DNA from: Marivirga sp.
GTDB lineage: Bacteria > Bacteroidota > Bacteroidia > Cytophagales > Cyclobacteriaceae
DNA: 36,008 bases
NCBI RefSeq assembly: GCF_024636815.1
Contig: NZ_JAGXGF010000145.1
Coordinates: 1 to 36,008 of the forward strand
Reading direction: 5' to 3'
The notes under the pieces are model-generated. The model was not told the DNA's origin. It saw only the letters and a list, made by a program, of their open reading frames with translations, and ran no database searches. A program made the position numbers and the translations under genes. Positions within the stretch are counted from its first letter, which is position 1. The number at the start of each line of letters is the position of its first letter. This document shows positions 8,896 to 16,750 of the stretch, in pieces.

Positions 8896-9681
8896 TTAGT
8901 TCATTGATTCAATTTCGACTTTATAATCTCTCACTGCACGAAAGATTCCAGATGCTATATACGTTTGCCCGAGCTCATCGTTCAAATATCTTTCTTCTTT
9001 TGGATTACTAAGGAAGCCAGTCTCTATTAGTACACTAGGCATTGAGCTCTTAAATAGGACTACAAACCCAGCTTGTTTAACACCTCTACTATGACGACCC
9101 ACTCTCTTATCAAACTGATATTCAACCTTTTCGGCTAATTTCAAACTATTTGATAAATATGCATTCTGATATAGAGAGAAAAGAATATGTGAAGCCGGAT
9201 CATTTGGATCAAAACCCTCATATTTTTCTTCATAATTTTCCTCCATCAAAATTACTGAATTTTCTCTTTTAGCCACATTTAGATTCGTTTCAGATTTATG
9301 AAGTCCCATTATCCATGTTTCCGTGCCGTGTACTTTATCACTATAATCTACTGCATTGCAATGAATAGATAAAAATAGGTCGGCACCATTTTTGTTTGCG
9401 ATGTTCGAGCGTTCATCTAGCTCAATAAAATTATCATTAGTTCTAGTATAAATGACTTCAACATCAGGTAAATATTCTTTAATAATCTCACCTAGTTCTA
9501 AGGCTATTTCCAAAGCTATGTCTTTTTCTTTTGACATTACGCCTCGTGTACCACTATCTTTGCCACCATGTCCAGCATCTATCACAACCTTATCAACTTT
9601 ATATGACGGTTTGTTAAGATTTGTGAATGAGCCAAGGACCATCAAAAGCGTAAGTGTAAAAAGGATGGTAATATTTTTCAC
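8896..9681 (-). CDS. N-acetylmuramoyl-L-alanine amidase (Amidase_3), probable GTG start
   Basis: Zinc amidase that cuts the bond between muramic acid and the peptide stem in peptidoglycan. With the start used here (261 residues), the zinc ligands are H38 (IDAGHGGKDSG), E52 (SKEKD) and H107 (LSIHCNA), with catalytic E220 (VLIETGFLSN). Residues 1-19 form a signal peptide (MKNITILFTLTLLMVLGSF). An ATG further upstream at 9793-9795 would add 38 residues before this signal sequence and overlap the divergent gene. I prefer GTG at 9679-9681 because it gives a clean signal peptide and lies about 22 nt downstream of a good promoter match. It heads an operon with the MCE gene. Function is secure, start moderately so. 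Confidence 0.93.
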   Translation of the reverse strand: MKNITILFTLTLLMVLGSFTNLNKPSYKVDKVVIDAGHGGKDSGTRGVMSKEKDIALEIALELGEIIKEYLPDVEVIYTRTNDNFIELDERSNIANKNGADLFLSIHCNAVDYSDKVHGTETWIMGLHKSETNLNVAKRENSVILMEENYEEKYEGFDPNDPASHILFSLYQNAYLSNSLKLAEKVEYQFDKRVGRHSRGVKQAGFVVLFKSSMPSVLIETGFLSNPKEERYLNDELGQTYIASGIFRAVRDYKVEIESMN

Positions 9682-9702
9682 AATCTTTCGGTTGTTAAAT
9701 TT

Positions 9703-9733
9703 GAAAAGTATAATTTTACACAAAGATTGCAAA
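9703..9733 (-). promoter_or_regulatory. Promoter for the amidase-MCE operon
   Basis: On the minus strand, TTTG (9730-9733) is followed after exactly 19 nt by TACTTTTC (9703-9710), one base off the Bacteroidota -7 consensus TAnnTTTG. The expected transcription start is a few bases further on, giving a 5' leader of roughly 15 nt before the GTG at 9681. It lies in the 85-bp interval between the two proposed divergent starts. Confidence 0.6.
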
Positions 9734-9766
9734 AAAACATCAAATCGGAAAAATCCACAGAATAAT

Positions 9767-12439
9767 TTGAGGCGGTATATTTTAAGTATTTTCATAATTG
9801 TTGCACCATTTTTCGGTTTTGCTCAAGAAGCTGATTCTGTAATTCAGAAATCTGACTCTTCTCAGATCCTTACTGATTCTACTTCCTCAACCCTTGCAGA
9901 TTCAAAAATAACAGCATCTACTGACTCTGTTAAAGTTAAAAAGAAAGGTGATATAGAAACCACTGTCAATTACAATGCCAAGGACTCTATAAACTTTAAC
10001 TTAAAAACACAGGACATCATTATGTATAAAGATGCTCATGTGGATTATGGTGATATAAAGTTAGATGCAGACAAAATTAAAGTAAACTATAACACAAAAA
10101 TTTTAGATGCCAGCGGGCTAAAAGATACTACTGATAAAATAACGGGCAAACCTGTGTTTACAGATAAAGGCCAAGTTTATCAAACGGATCAAATTGTCTA
10201 TAATTTTGACACAAAAAAAGCGATCATTAAAGGAGTGGTTACCCAGCAAGGTGAGGCTTTTATGCATTCAAATTGGACAAAAAAGAATGAAAAAGATGAA
10301 ATGTTTAGTGACCATGCTTTATACACTACCTGTAATTTAGAACATCCGCACTTTGGAATTGCAGCCAATAAAATCAAACTAATTCCCGGAGACAAAATTT
10401 TAGCCGGACCTTTTAATTTAGAAATCACAGAACTTCCTACTCCCTTTTTATTTCCTTTCGGGATGTTTCCAATGCCTAATAATAAAACATCTGGAATACT
10501 ATTTCCAACTTATGGTGAAGAAAATAGAAGAGGATTCTTCTTAAGAGATGGTGGATATTACTGGGCAATTAATGAATATGCTGACATGGCCATCCGAGGT
10601 GAAATTTATTCTAAAGGAAGTTATGGTGTTTCTGTAGCTTCTAATTATAAAAAGCGCTATAGTTATAACGGAAACCTGAGTATCCGATTCAATCAACAAC
10701 GTGTTGGTGAAACAGAGGCAGATTCAGCAATTTCTAGAGATTTTTGGGTGCAATGGTCACACCGCCCTGAATCAAAAGGAACTGGACGATTTTCTGCCTC
10801 AGTAAATGGTGGTACTTCTTCCTTTAATCAAAACAACCCTACTCAAAATTATCAACAACAGGTAAATGCGAATTTCAATTCCAATATATCCTATTCCAAT
10901 GTAATTCAAGGCACCCCTTTCAATTATGCTATAAGTGCAAGACATAATCAAAATATTAGAACCAACGAAATTGATATTCTATTGCCAGAAGTTGCTTTAA
11001 ACATGAACAGACAATATCCTTTTAAGGCTGTGAATGTAAAAGGCTTAGATTGGTTATCAAAGATGAACTACTCTTATAACTTTACTTCAACCAACAGAAT
11101 AACAAATAATATCGGCAGAGTAGGGCCAGAAGCACGAAAAGATAGTATAGCAGATTTTAGTCAAGAGAACCTTCCTTATTTATTGGAAAGAGCAAATAAT
11201 GGAGGTCGTCATAGAATACCGGTTTCAACATCATTTAATCTTTTGAAATTCATTACGGCTAGTCCTAGTTTTAATTATGATGAAGTTTGGTACTTAAGAG
11301 AACTTAATCATCGTTACAGCGACTCCTTGAATACCGTAGTGATTGACACTCTGAATACTTTTAGCAGGTCATCTTCATACAGTGCAGGAATTGGCTTTAC
11401 TACTCGGCTTTATGGTACTATCTATCCTAAAAATGGACCAGTAAAAGCAGTACGTCATATCATGACACCCTCCGTAAACTTAAACTGGAGACCGGATTTT
11501 GGAGATGAGCAATATGGTATATATAAAGAAGTTCAAACGGATTCATTGGGTAACACCCGAATTTTTTCAAAATATGAAGGCTTTGTTTATGGTAGTCCGG
11601 GCAGAGGTAAATCAGGAACAATCGGAATATCATTAGCCAACACAATAGAAATGAAGATTAAAAAGAAAAATGACACTTCTGATTTACCTACTAAAGTAAA
11701 AATATTTGATAACCTTTCATTTTCTACAAGTTATAATATTATCGCTGATTCTTTTCGACTTGCTCCAATTTCCATCAATGCCAGAACTAATCTATTCAAT
11801 GGAAAATTAGATGTCAACCTTCAAACAGGAATTGATCCATACGTTATGGTTCTGGATAGTATTACCATGAGAAAAGATGGAACTGAACAGGTATATCAAA
11901 GAAAAATAGATCAATATGCATGGGAAGGTGGTCAAGGAATAGGTCGGTTAACGACTGCTAATGTGGCATTATCAACTAATTTAAATCCTGCAGGAAAAAA
12001 GAGTGATGATGAAAATAGAAATAGTCTAGAAGATCAAGCAAGGCAAGCCGGAGCTTCTGAAGATCAAGTTCAAGCACTTGCTAATAATCCAGATATGTAT
12101 GTCGATTTTGACGTTCCTTGGAATTTAAGAGTTCGATATAACATCAGATGGAGCAAACAAGGTTTTGAGGAAGCTACGATTCAACAAACCATGAATTTTA
12201 GTGGTGACATCAATTTTACTGAAAACTGGAAAGTTGGGTTTACTTCAGGTTACGATTTCCAGAGAGAAGACTTTACACAAACCTCTATCAATATTTTCAG
12301 AAACCTACATTGCTGGCAAATAAATGCAAACTGGGTTCCATTTGGTAGATTTCAATCCTTTAGCGTAGATATTGGAGTAAAAGCTTCTATCCTTCAGGAT
12401 TTAAAATTAAACAGACGAAGAAGCTGGTGGGATAATTAA
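9767..12439 (+). CDS. lptD: LptD-like LPS-assembly outer-membrane protein (OstA family)
   Basis: Probable outer-membrane beta-barrel that inserts lipopolysaccharide at the cell surface. With a TTG start at 9767 it is 890 residues and begins with a signal peptide, MRRYILSIFIIVAPFFGFAQ. Residues about 50-240 resemble the OstA/LptA-type beta-jellyroll (VDYGDIKLDADKIKVNY, then GQVYQTDQIVYNFDTKKAIIKG). Residues about 245-890 are barrel-like, with LPTPFLFPFGMFPMP and GILFPTYGEE typical of the Bacteroidota LptD group, and many alternating aromatic strands. The open frame continues upstream to 9452, and an ATG at 9665 would add a 34-residue charged extension before the signal, overlapping the amidase; I consider that unlikely. 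No terminator is evident at the convergent 3' end. Family is confident, start uncertain. Confidence 0.9.
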   Translation: MRRYILSIFIIVAPFFGFAQEADSVIQKSDSSQILTDSTSSTLADSKITASTDSVKVKKKGDIETTVNYNAKDSINFNLKTQDIIMYKDAHVDYGDIKLDADKIKVNYNTKILDASGLKDTTDKITGKPVFTDKGQVYQTDQIVYNFDTKKAIIKGVVTQQGEAFMHSNWTKKNEKDEMFSDHALYTTCNLEHPHFGIAANKIKLIPGDKILAGPFNLEITELPTPFLFPFGMFPMPNNKTSGILFPTYGEENRRGFFLRDGGYYWAINEYADMAIRGEIYSKGSYGVSVASNYKKRYSYNGNLSIRFNQQRVGETEADSAISRDFWVQWSHRPESKGTGRFSASVNGGTSSFNQNNPTQNYQQQVNANFNSNISYSNVIQGTPFNYAISARHNQNIRTNEIDILLPEVALNMNRQYPFKAVNVKGLDWLSKMNYSYNFTSTNRITNNIGRVGPEARKDSIADFSQENLPYLLERANNGGRHRIPVSTSFNLLKFITASPSFNYDEVWYLRELNHRYSDSLNTVVIDTLNTFSRSSSYSAGIGFTTRLYGTIYPKNGPVKAVRHIMTPSVNLNWRPDFGDEQYGIYKEVQTDSLGNTRIFSKYEGFVYGSPGRGKSGTIGISLANTIEMKIKKKNDTSDLPTKVKIFDNLSFSTSYNIIADSFRLAPISINARTNLFNGKLDVNLQTGIDPYVMVLDSITMRKDGTEQVYQRKIDQYAWEGGQGIGRLTTANVALSTNLNPAGKKSDDENRNSLEDQARQAGASEDQVQALANNPDMYVDFDVPWNLRVRYNIRWSKQGFEEATIQQTMNFSGDINFTENWKVGFTSGYDFQREDFTQTSINIFRNLHCWQINANWVPFGRFQSFSVDIGVKASILQDLKLNRRRSWWDN

Positions 12440-12519
12440 TTACGAATTATGAATTTCTTAATGTACGAATTAAAACCGTATAAAATAAGTAGTATAAATT
12501 ACAAATCACAAAATAAGAA

Positions 12520-13002
12520 TTAGTTTTCGATGGCTTGGAGGTGGTAGTTTAACAGATTATCAGTGCATCTATCCAAGATATTAAATACATTCTGAAAACC
12601 TTCATTTCCACCATAGTATGGATCGGGAACGTCAGTGCCATGCAAACTTGAATCAGTTTCAAAATCTCTCATTAATTGGACTTTATGTAAATGCTCTTCA
12701 GAGGTAGCTTGACCAATTATCCTCATTTTATTAGCATTATCCATGACCAGAATATGGTCGAATCTATTGAAATCAGCAGCCTCAAATTGTCTTGCTCTTT
12801 GTTTTAGCTCCAAACCATTTTTATTTGCATTTTCGCTTGTCCTTTCATCAGGTAATTCTCCGATATGATAATCTGCAGTACCACATGAATCAATTTTGAA
12901 TTGTTCCTCTACACCTAATTTTACTATCTTATTGGTCATTAATCCTTCTGCCAATGGTGAACGACAGATGTTTCCCAAACACACGAAAAGTATTTTCTTC
13001 AT
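12520..13002 (-). CDS. Low-molecular-weight protein tyrosine phosphatase
   Basis: Cytoplasmic phosphatase of the Wzb/Etp class, 160 residues, the usual length. The N-terminus carries the CX5R loop, C8-LGNIC-R14-S, with nucleophile C8. The general-acid aspartate is D127 in DVPDPYYGG. It overlaps the glycosyltransferase gene by 4 nt (ATGA-type overlap), indicating translational coupling. In capsule and exopolysaccharide clusters such phosphatases reset a tyrosine kinase of the Wzc type; no kinase gene is in view, so that link is inferred. Enzyme class is near certain. Confidence 0.95.
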   Translation of the reverse strand: MKKILFVCLGNICRSPLAEGLMTNKIVKLGVEEQFKIDSCGTADYHIGELPDERTSENANKNGLELKQRARQFEAADFNRFDHILVMDNANKMRIIGQATSEEHLHKVQLMRDFETDSSLHGTDVPDPYYGGNEGFQNVFNILDRCTDNLLNYHLQAIEN

Positions 13003-13865
13003 TTTTGCAAAATGGTTTTAAACCCTAAACTAATAAATGATGAGAACAATAAGAACCTTTTATTGATAAAAGCCTGCTTAGATTCATATATTAATCTCTT
13101 TAACAAAGCTCTTTTCTCCATTTTATTTTCAATCATTTCAAAAGCTTTAAGACAAATTTTTAAGGTTGAACTCAATTGTTTATTTCCTTTTTTATACTGA
13201 TTAGTTGATAAAGAATTAGATAATTTCCTTTTCTCAACCAAAATTTTATCGGCATAAGTAAATGGATGAAAGCGAGAAAGCCTCAGCATTACATCAAAAT
13301 CCTCATAAGCCAATTCTTCATCATAGCCCCCTACTTTTCTGAGAAAAGAAGCTCTAAACATTAAAGTTGGTGGACAAATAAAGTAGCGCTCTAAGATCTG
13401 AGTAAACAATTCTCCTTCTGACACATCTTTCAAAGACTTACCGCTCTTACTTACAGCATAATGAGACTTTATATATAAACCTTTTTCATCAATATAATTA
13501 GCATTAGTGAAATTTACAGCAGCCTCTTTATAGGTTTCCATATTTTTCACTCCTTCCTCTACCCGATTGGGTAACAAAATATCATCTGCTGCTAAATCAA
13601 TTATATAATCTGCATTAATTAATTCTAATGCAGAATTAAATGCTTTACAATTACCGACATTTTTCTCAAAAAAAAGAGTCTTAATATTAATATCAGAATG
13701 AAGTTTTACAAAGCTTGTAATTTTTTGGATACTGTTGTCATTCGAATCATCATCAACTACTATTAATTCAGTCGGATAAGTTTGGGCCAAAACAGACTTC
13801 ATTGCCTCTTCAACATATTTTTCATGATTAAAGCACAAACAAATTACTACAACTTTAACGGGCAT
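12999..13865 (-). CDS. Family 2 glycosyltransferase
   Basis: Transfers a sugar from a nucleotide donor during surface-polysaccharide synthesis; cytoplasmic or peripheral at the inner membrane. The GT-A fold is shown by the N-terminal VVVICLCFNHEKYVEEAMKSVLAQTYP block, with VVDDDSND around residue 40, and by the metal-binding-like DLAADD at about residues 92-97. EDFDVMLRLSRF near residue 190 matches the acceptor/catalytic ED motif. The C-terminal 80 residues are basic and helical without a clear membrane segment. It overlaps the flippase gene upstream by 11 nt and the phosphatase gene downstream by 4 nt. Sugar specificity cannot be read from sequence. Confidence 0.93.
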   Translation of the reverse strand: MPVKVVVICLCFNHEKYVEEAMKSVLAQTYPTELIVVDDDSNDNSIQKITSFVKLHSDINIKTLFFEKNVGNCKAFNSALELINADYIIDLAADDILLPNRVEEGVKNMETYKEAAVNFTNANYIDEKGLYIKSHYAVSKSGKSLKDVSEGELFTQILERYFICPPTLMFRASFLRKVGGYDEELAYEDFDVMLRLSRFHPFTYADKILVEKRKLSNSLSTNQYKKGNKQLSSTLKICLKAFEMIENKMEKRALLKRLIYESKQAFINKRFLLFSSFISLGFKTILQK

Positions 13866-15081
13866 TTCTTAAACCTTTTACACCAATAAGAGAAACAATT
13901 ATTGAATAACAAATAAATCGAATGACGTGCGCATAAACCAATATTTCGATCCCTATATCAGACTTCATAACAATTAAAGTTACAAATATTACTGCACTTA
14001 TTAATTCGGTGATGATATAAGTCTTGGTTTTAACTGCAGCAATCAAATAAATTGAAAAAGGAAATGCTAAAAAAGCAAAAATATCTCCTATGATTTGAAA
14101 TTCAAAAAGATTGCTTGCTTCCAAATACTGAACATCATATAAAGTCTTTAGAATGAATTCATTAAACTGATAGACAAAAAAGAGAAAAACAAAGGAAAAT
14201 ATCAGATAAGATAAATAATATTTCTTCAAATTACCAAGGTTTAAATTAGAGCTTGCTAATTTCTTAGAAATCATGGGATATAAGGTCAAAAATAAAAAGC
14301 TAATCACGAGCCCTCTATAGCCTTCTGAAATCCGTACAACAGACTGCCATAATCCAGTTTGGATCGTGCCAAATTCTTGAATGGAAAATTCACGAATATA
14401 ATAACTAACCCATTTACTACTTACCCAAATCGTTAGAGCCATGATAAGAAACTGCTTGAAATGGTCTAATACTCTTTTATCAATTTGAAAATTGAATTTT
14501 AGATATGAATAAACTGGAATAAGGAAAAGGATAGAAAAAAGTGATTGTAAGCATAACCAGAAAATTAAGAATTGATTAAGTTCTAGATCAAAATATAAAA
14601 CTGAAAGAATAAATATCAGCCATTGAATCGAAAGAATAATGGAATATAGTTTTAGTTTCTTTTGAATTACATATATAGCCGAAACTATCAAGCCAAAACA
14701 AAAAAGAAATATGGAAGGAATAATCAACAGCCAATTTTGCAGACTAAAAGAAAAATAACTTTGCTTAAACTGATTGCTAATCAATAAAACAAGACCAGTT
14801 GATAAAGCTAAAAGAGCTAATATAATAATAGCAGCACCCACTACCTGGATCTTTTGTAATGATTTCTTGGGAAAAGCATTTATCAAGCCATTGGCAACGG
14901 CATCTTGAATGGGCTGAGTAAACAATGATACAAGATTTTGAAAATGACTAAAAAGTGTAGTTCCTGCAGGTCCATAAAAAATGGCTACTAACTTTTGAGC
15001 TCCAAAACCAGCACCAGTACGAATTACTAATAGGAGACCACTCCAAATGCTATGATGATATTTATTCCAATACCTTAGCAT
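13855..15081 (-). CDS. Polysaccharide flippase (Wzx/MATE-like membrane protein)
   Basis: A 408-residue polytopic inner-membrane protein with about a dozen hydrophobic segments, resembling the O-antigen translocase group of the MOP flippases. The N-terminus (WSGLLLVIRTGAGFGAQKLVAIFYGPAGTTLFSHFQNLVSLFTQ, in part) is typical: a first helix, then a loop with GPAG and a second helix. It would flip a lipid-linked oligosaccharide across the inner membrane. It overlaps the downstream glycosyltransferase by 11 nt. Together with that gene and the phosphatase it forms a minimal surface-glycan unit lacking a polymerase and most sugar enzymes. Family is confident; the substrate is unknown. Confidence 0.87.
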   Translation of the reverse strand: MLRYWNKYHHSIWSGLLLVIRTGAGFGAQKLVAIFYGPAGTTLFSHFQNLVSLFTQPIQDAVANGLINAFPKKSLQKIQVVGAAIIILALLALSTGLVLLISNQFKQSYFSFSLQNWLLIIPSIFLFCFGLIVSAIYVIQKKLKLYSIILSIQWLIFILSVLYFDLELNQFLIFWLCLQSLFSILFLIPVYSYLKFNFQIDKRVLDHFKQFLIMALTIWVSSKWVSYYIREFSIQEFGTIQTGLWQSVVRISEGYRGLVISFLFLTLYPMISKKLASSNLNLGNLKKYYLSYLIFSFVFLFFVYQFNEFILKTLYDVQYLEASNLFEFQIIGDIFAFLAFPFSIYLIAAVKTKTYIITELISAVIFVTLIVMKSDIGIEILVYAHVIRFICYSIIVSLIGVKGLRNAR

Positions 15082-15287
15082 TCAAAATTAGTGATTTCGA
15101 AATGTAAGCTGCATATCAATTTCTTATGGAAAGCAAAAAGTGGGAAACCCAATGTTTCTTCCATCAATTGAGAAGAGATTTCCTCTGAAATTTGATAGTT
15201 TTGCCTCATAGAGGTAAAAATACTTTTTATGATGCAATAAATGATAGTTTTAAACTGAAATTGCTCAAAATCCTCTAATTTGAGCAA
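15075..15287 (-). CDS. Doubtful small ORF upstream of the flippase
   Basis: A 70-residue frame starting at TTG (15285-15287) whose stop overlaps the flippase start (TGCTAA with ATG inside). I recognise nothing in the protein; it is rich in Phe, Ile and Cys, with no signal peptide or domain. An internal ATG would give only 44 residues. Its proposed start codon lies inside the hairpin 15261-15287. The tight overlap with the flippase is the only argument for it; it may be just 5' leader sequence of that operon. Confidence 0.22.
   Translation of the reverse strand: MLKLEDFEQFQFKTIIYCIIKSIFTSMRQNYQISEEISSQLMEETLGFPLFAFHKKLICSLHFEITNFEC
15261..15287. promoter_or_regulatory. Perfect 9-bp stem hairpin between divergent genes
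   Basis: TTGCTCAAA (15261-15269) and TTTGAGCAA (15279-15287) are a perfect inverted repeat with a 9-nt loop. It lies 25 nt before the YigZ gene and about 180 nt before the flippase on the other strand, so it could be an operator or an mRNA leader structure. It has no T-run suggesting a terminator. Confidence 0.4.
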
Positions 15288-15312
15288 TACTTTATAACAC
15301 TTATAAGAATAA

Positions 15313-15897
15313 ATGAAGGACTATTTCTATACAATTTCTAAAGGTGGGGAAGGATTTTACAAAGAAAAAGGCAGTAAATTCATTGGATTGGCTTTTCGAG
15401 TAAAAGATGAAGAAGAAGTAAAAGAAAAATTGGAGGAAGTAAAAAAGCAATATCATGATGGCCGCCACCATTGCTATGCTTACTTTTTATCAGAAGATAA
15501 ACTGAGAGCCAATGATGATGGAGAACCCAATCATTCTGCAGGCGATCCTATTTTAGGACAGATTAAATCTAAAAACTTAACCGAAGTCCTAATTGTGGTA
15601 GTTCGATATTTTGGAGGTACAAAACTGGGTGTTCCGGGATTAATCAACGCGTATAAAACAGCTGCTTTTGAAGCATTAGAAGCTTCTAAGCTAATTGAAG
15701 TAACTATTGAAGAAATTTATGATATTAAGTATGGTTATGAAATCACCAATGAGGTAATGCGCCTAATATCCGAATTTGAAGCAGACATCAAAAATCAAGA
15801 ATTTACCGAAACCTGCACCGCCACTTTAGGCATTAAGCAATCACTTAAAGGGAAATTTGAAGAAGAAGCAAAGAAGATTGAAGGATTAATATATTAA
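15313..15897 (+). CDS. yigZ: YigZ/IMPACT family protein
   Basis: A 194-residue cytoplasmic protein of the YigZ/IMPACT family. The N-terminal domain (residues about 1-120) has the full signature: GSKFIGLAFRV, DGRHHCYAYFL, ANDDGEPNHSAGDPILGQI and VVRYFGGTKLGVPGLINAY, the last being the most diagnostic. Residues about 130-194 fit the smaller C-terminal DUF1949-like domain. Eukaryotic IMPACT inhibits Gcn2; the bacterial role is not settled, though translation links have been proposed. It is transcribed alone and ends 29 nt from the convergent Mpo1-like gene, with a short imperfect hairpin (about 15912-15936) between and overlapping the latter's stop. Confidence 0.94.
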   Translation: MKDYFYTISKGGEGFYKEKGSKFIGLAFRVKDEEEVKEKLEEVKKQYHDGRHHCYAYFLSEDKLRANDDGEPNHSAGDPILGQIKSKNLTEVLIVVVRYFGGTKLGVPGLINAYKTAAFEALEASKLIEVTIEEIYDIKYGYEITNEVMRLISEFEADIKNQEFTETCTATLGIKQSLKGKFEEEAKKIEGLIY

Positions 15898-15926
15898 GAT
15901 CAGTCCGAAGAAAAGTATGAATGAAT

Positions 15927-16403
15927 TCAATACTTCACGCCAATTTTTCTATAAATAAAATGCATCAGCCAAGCTGGCCCAATCAACAAAAATTGTAAAT
16001 CTTTCAAGAATGAAGGCTTTTTTCCTTCGATTTTATGCCCCCAGAATTGGCCGATCCAAGCCAAGAAGAATACGATTAAAGCAATTCCCCACAAAGGCAG
16101 AAAAGTCAATTGGTCTGCCCAGCGAGCTACAGCAATACATAAAATGGCAAAAGCCACCATTCCAAAGGAAAGGGGAATCGATAAACTGATATAATAAATT
16201 AAAACTATACCTAAAACGACTACTGCCCAATTATCAAAATAACCTACACCAAATGCATAGGTCAACATATCATTGGGAATAGAGTATAAAAGTGCCACCA
16301 CACTCCAAAATATTAAGGGTACACAAATCCAGTGAACCATTTTGTTGGTTTCATTTTTATGACTTGCTCCGTATTCTTCTAATAATGCATCTATCCTTCT
16401 CAT
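15927..16403 (-). CDS. Mpo1-like (DUF962) membrane protein
   Basis: A 158-residue membrane protein with about four hydrophobic segments. It fits the DUF962/Mpo1 family: YGASHKNETNKMVHWICVPL (in part) near the N-terminus with histidines H15 and H24, and WIGQFWGHKIEGKKP with the second conserved histidine region at about residues 115-130. Yeast Mpo1 is an iron-dependent dioxygenase acting in alpha-oxidation of 2-hydroxy fatty acids; a similar activity here is inferred from the conserved histidines. The gene stands alone. It diverges from the histidine operon, and its promoter must lie in 16404-16533. Confidence 0.88.
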   Translation of the reverse strand: MRRIDALLEEYGASHKNETNKMVHWICVPLIFWSVVALLYSIPNDMLTYAFGVGYFDNWAVVVLGIVLIYYISLSIPLSFGMVAFAILCIAVARWADQLTFLPLWGIALIVFFLAWIGQFWGHKIEGKKPSFLKDLQFLLIGPAWLMHFIYRKIGVKY

Positions 16404-16519
16404 GATTCTAAAATAGATAATTTTATTTTATGAATCAATAAGTCTTTATACCAAGGTTACTTTTTTGTAAAAATTCACAATACCCTTGTAGAAATACTAG
16501 CTATTTAAAAAAAGCTTAT

Positions 16520-16527
16520 TACATTTG
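16520..16527 (+). promoter_or_regulatory. -7 promoter element of the his leader
   Basis: TACATTTG is an exact match to the Bacteroidota -7 consensus TAnnTTTG. No TTTG lies at the usual 19-20 nt upstream; the nearest TTG is at 16486-16488, too far. The ATG of the leader peptide starts 7 nt after this box, so the transcript would begin at or within a few bases of that ATG. Confidence 0.45.
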
Positions 16528-16533
16528 CATTAC

Positions 16534-16623
16534 ATGAACAACAAAACAATACATATCCTTTCAAAGCAAAATGCTTCTCAGGCATTTCATGCTGTTCATG
16601 TATTCCATCATTCCTCTTTTTAA
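16534..16623 (+). CDS. hisL: His-rich leader peptide of the his operon (putative attenuator)
   Basis: A 29-codon frame, ATG to TAA, 127 nt upstream of hisG. It encodes five histidines, at positions 7, 19, 22, 25 and 26, all CAT; four are in the last eleven residues (FHAVHVFHHSSF). Such clustering fits a ribosome-stalling leader peptide that senses charged tRNA-His. It shares no sequence with the enterobacterial HisL as I recall it. RNA structure around it includes small stems at 16564-16576 (5 bp) and 16582-16592 (4 bp), and an 8-bp hairpin over the stop codon. Function is inferred from position and composition; the peptide is too short for normal gene callers. Confidence 0.7.
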   Translation: MNNKTIHILSKQNASQAFHAVHVFHHSSF

Positions 16624-16629
16624 GAGGAA
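16611..16629 (+). promoter_or_regulatory. Hairpin over the leader-peptide stop codon
   Basis: TTCCTCTT (16611-16618) pairs perfectly with AAGAGGAA (16622-16629) around TTT, which includes the first base of the stop codon. A ribosome at the stop or stalled on the His codons would change its folding. A weaker GCAG/CTGC stem at 16651-16662, followed by the T-rich 16666-16679, could be the terminator, but its 4-bp stem is short. The overall switch is not resolved. Confidence 0.45.
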
Positions 16630-16750
16630 AAAATCACTATATCGCCATAAGCAGGTATCTGCACATTTATTTTATTTTAGGGAAAATCATAAAACAATTC
16701 CTTAGAAAATCTCTTAGTTAAATACTATTTTTAAATCTCAAAAATTAAAG

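Noticed and set aside
9452-9766. Upstream extension of the LptD-like frame to 9452 or 9665
   Set aside because: It is antisense to the amidase and would place a charged non-signal stretch before an obvious signal peptide.
9682-9795. Amidase start at the ATG 9793-9795
   Set aside because: It adds a 38-residue extension ahead of a normal signal peptide and lies upstream of the best promoter match.
12440-12519. Repeated TACGAATTA as a functional site
   Set aside because: Two short AT-rich copies between convergent genes are not enough to separate it from composition.
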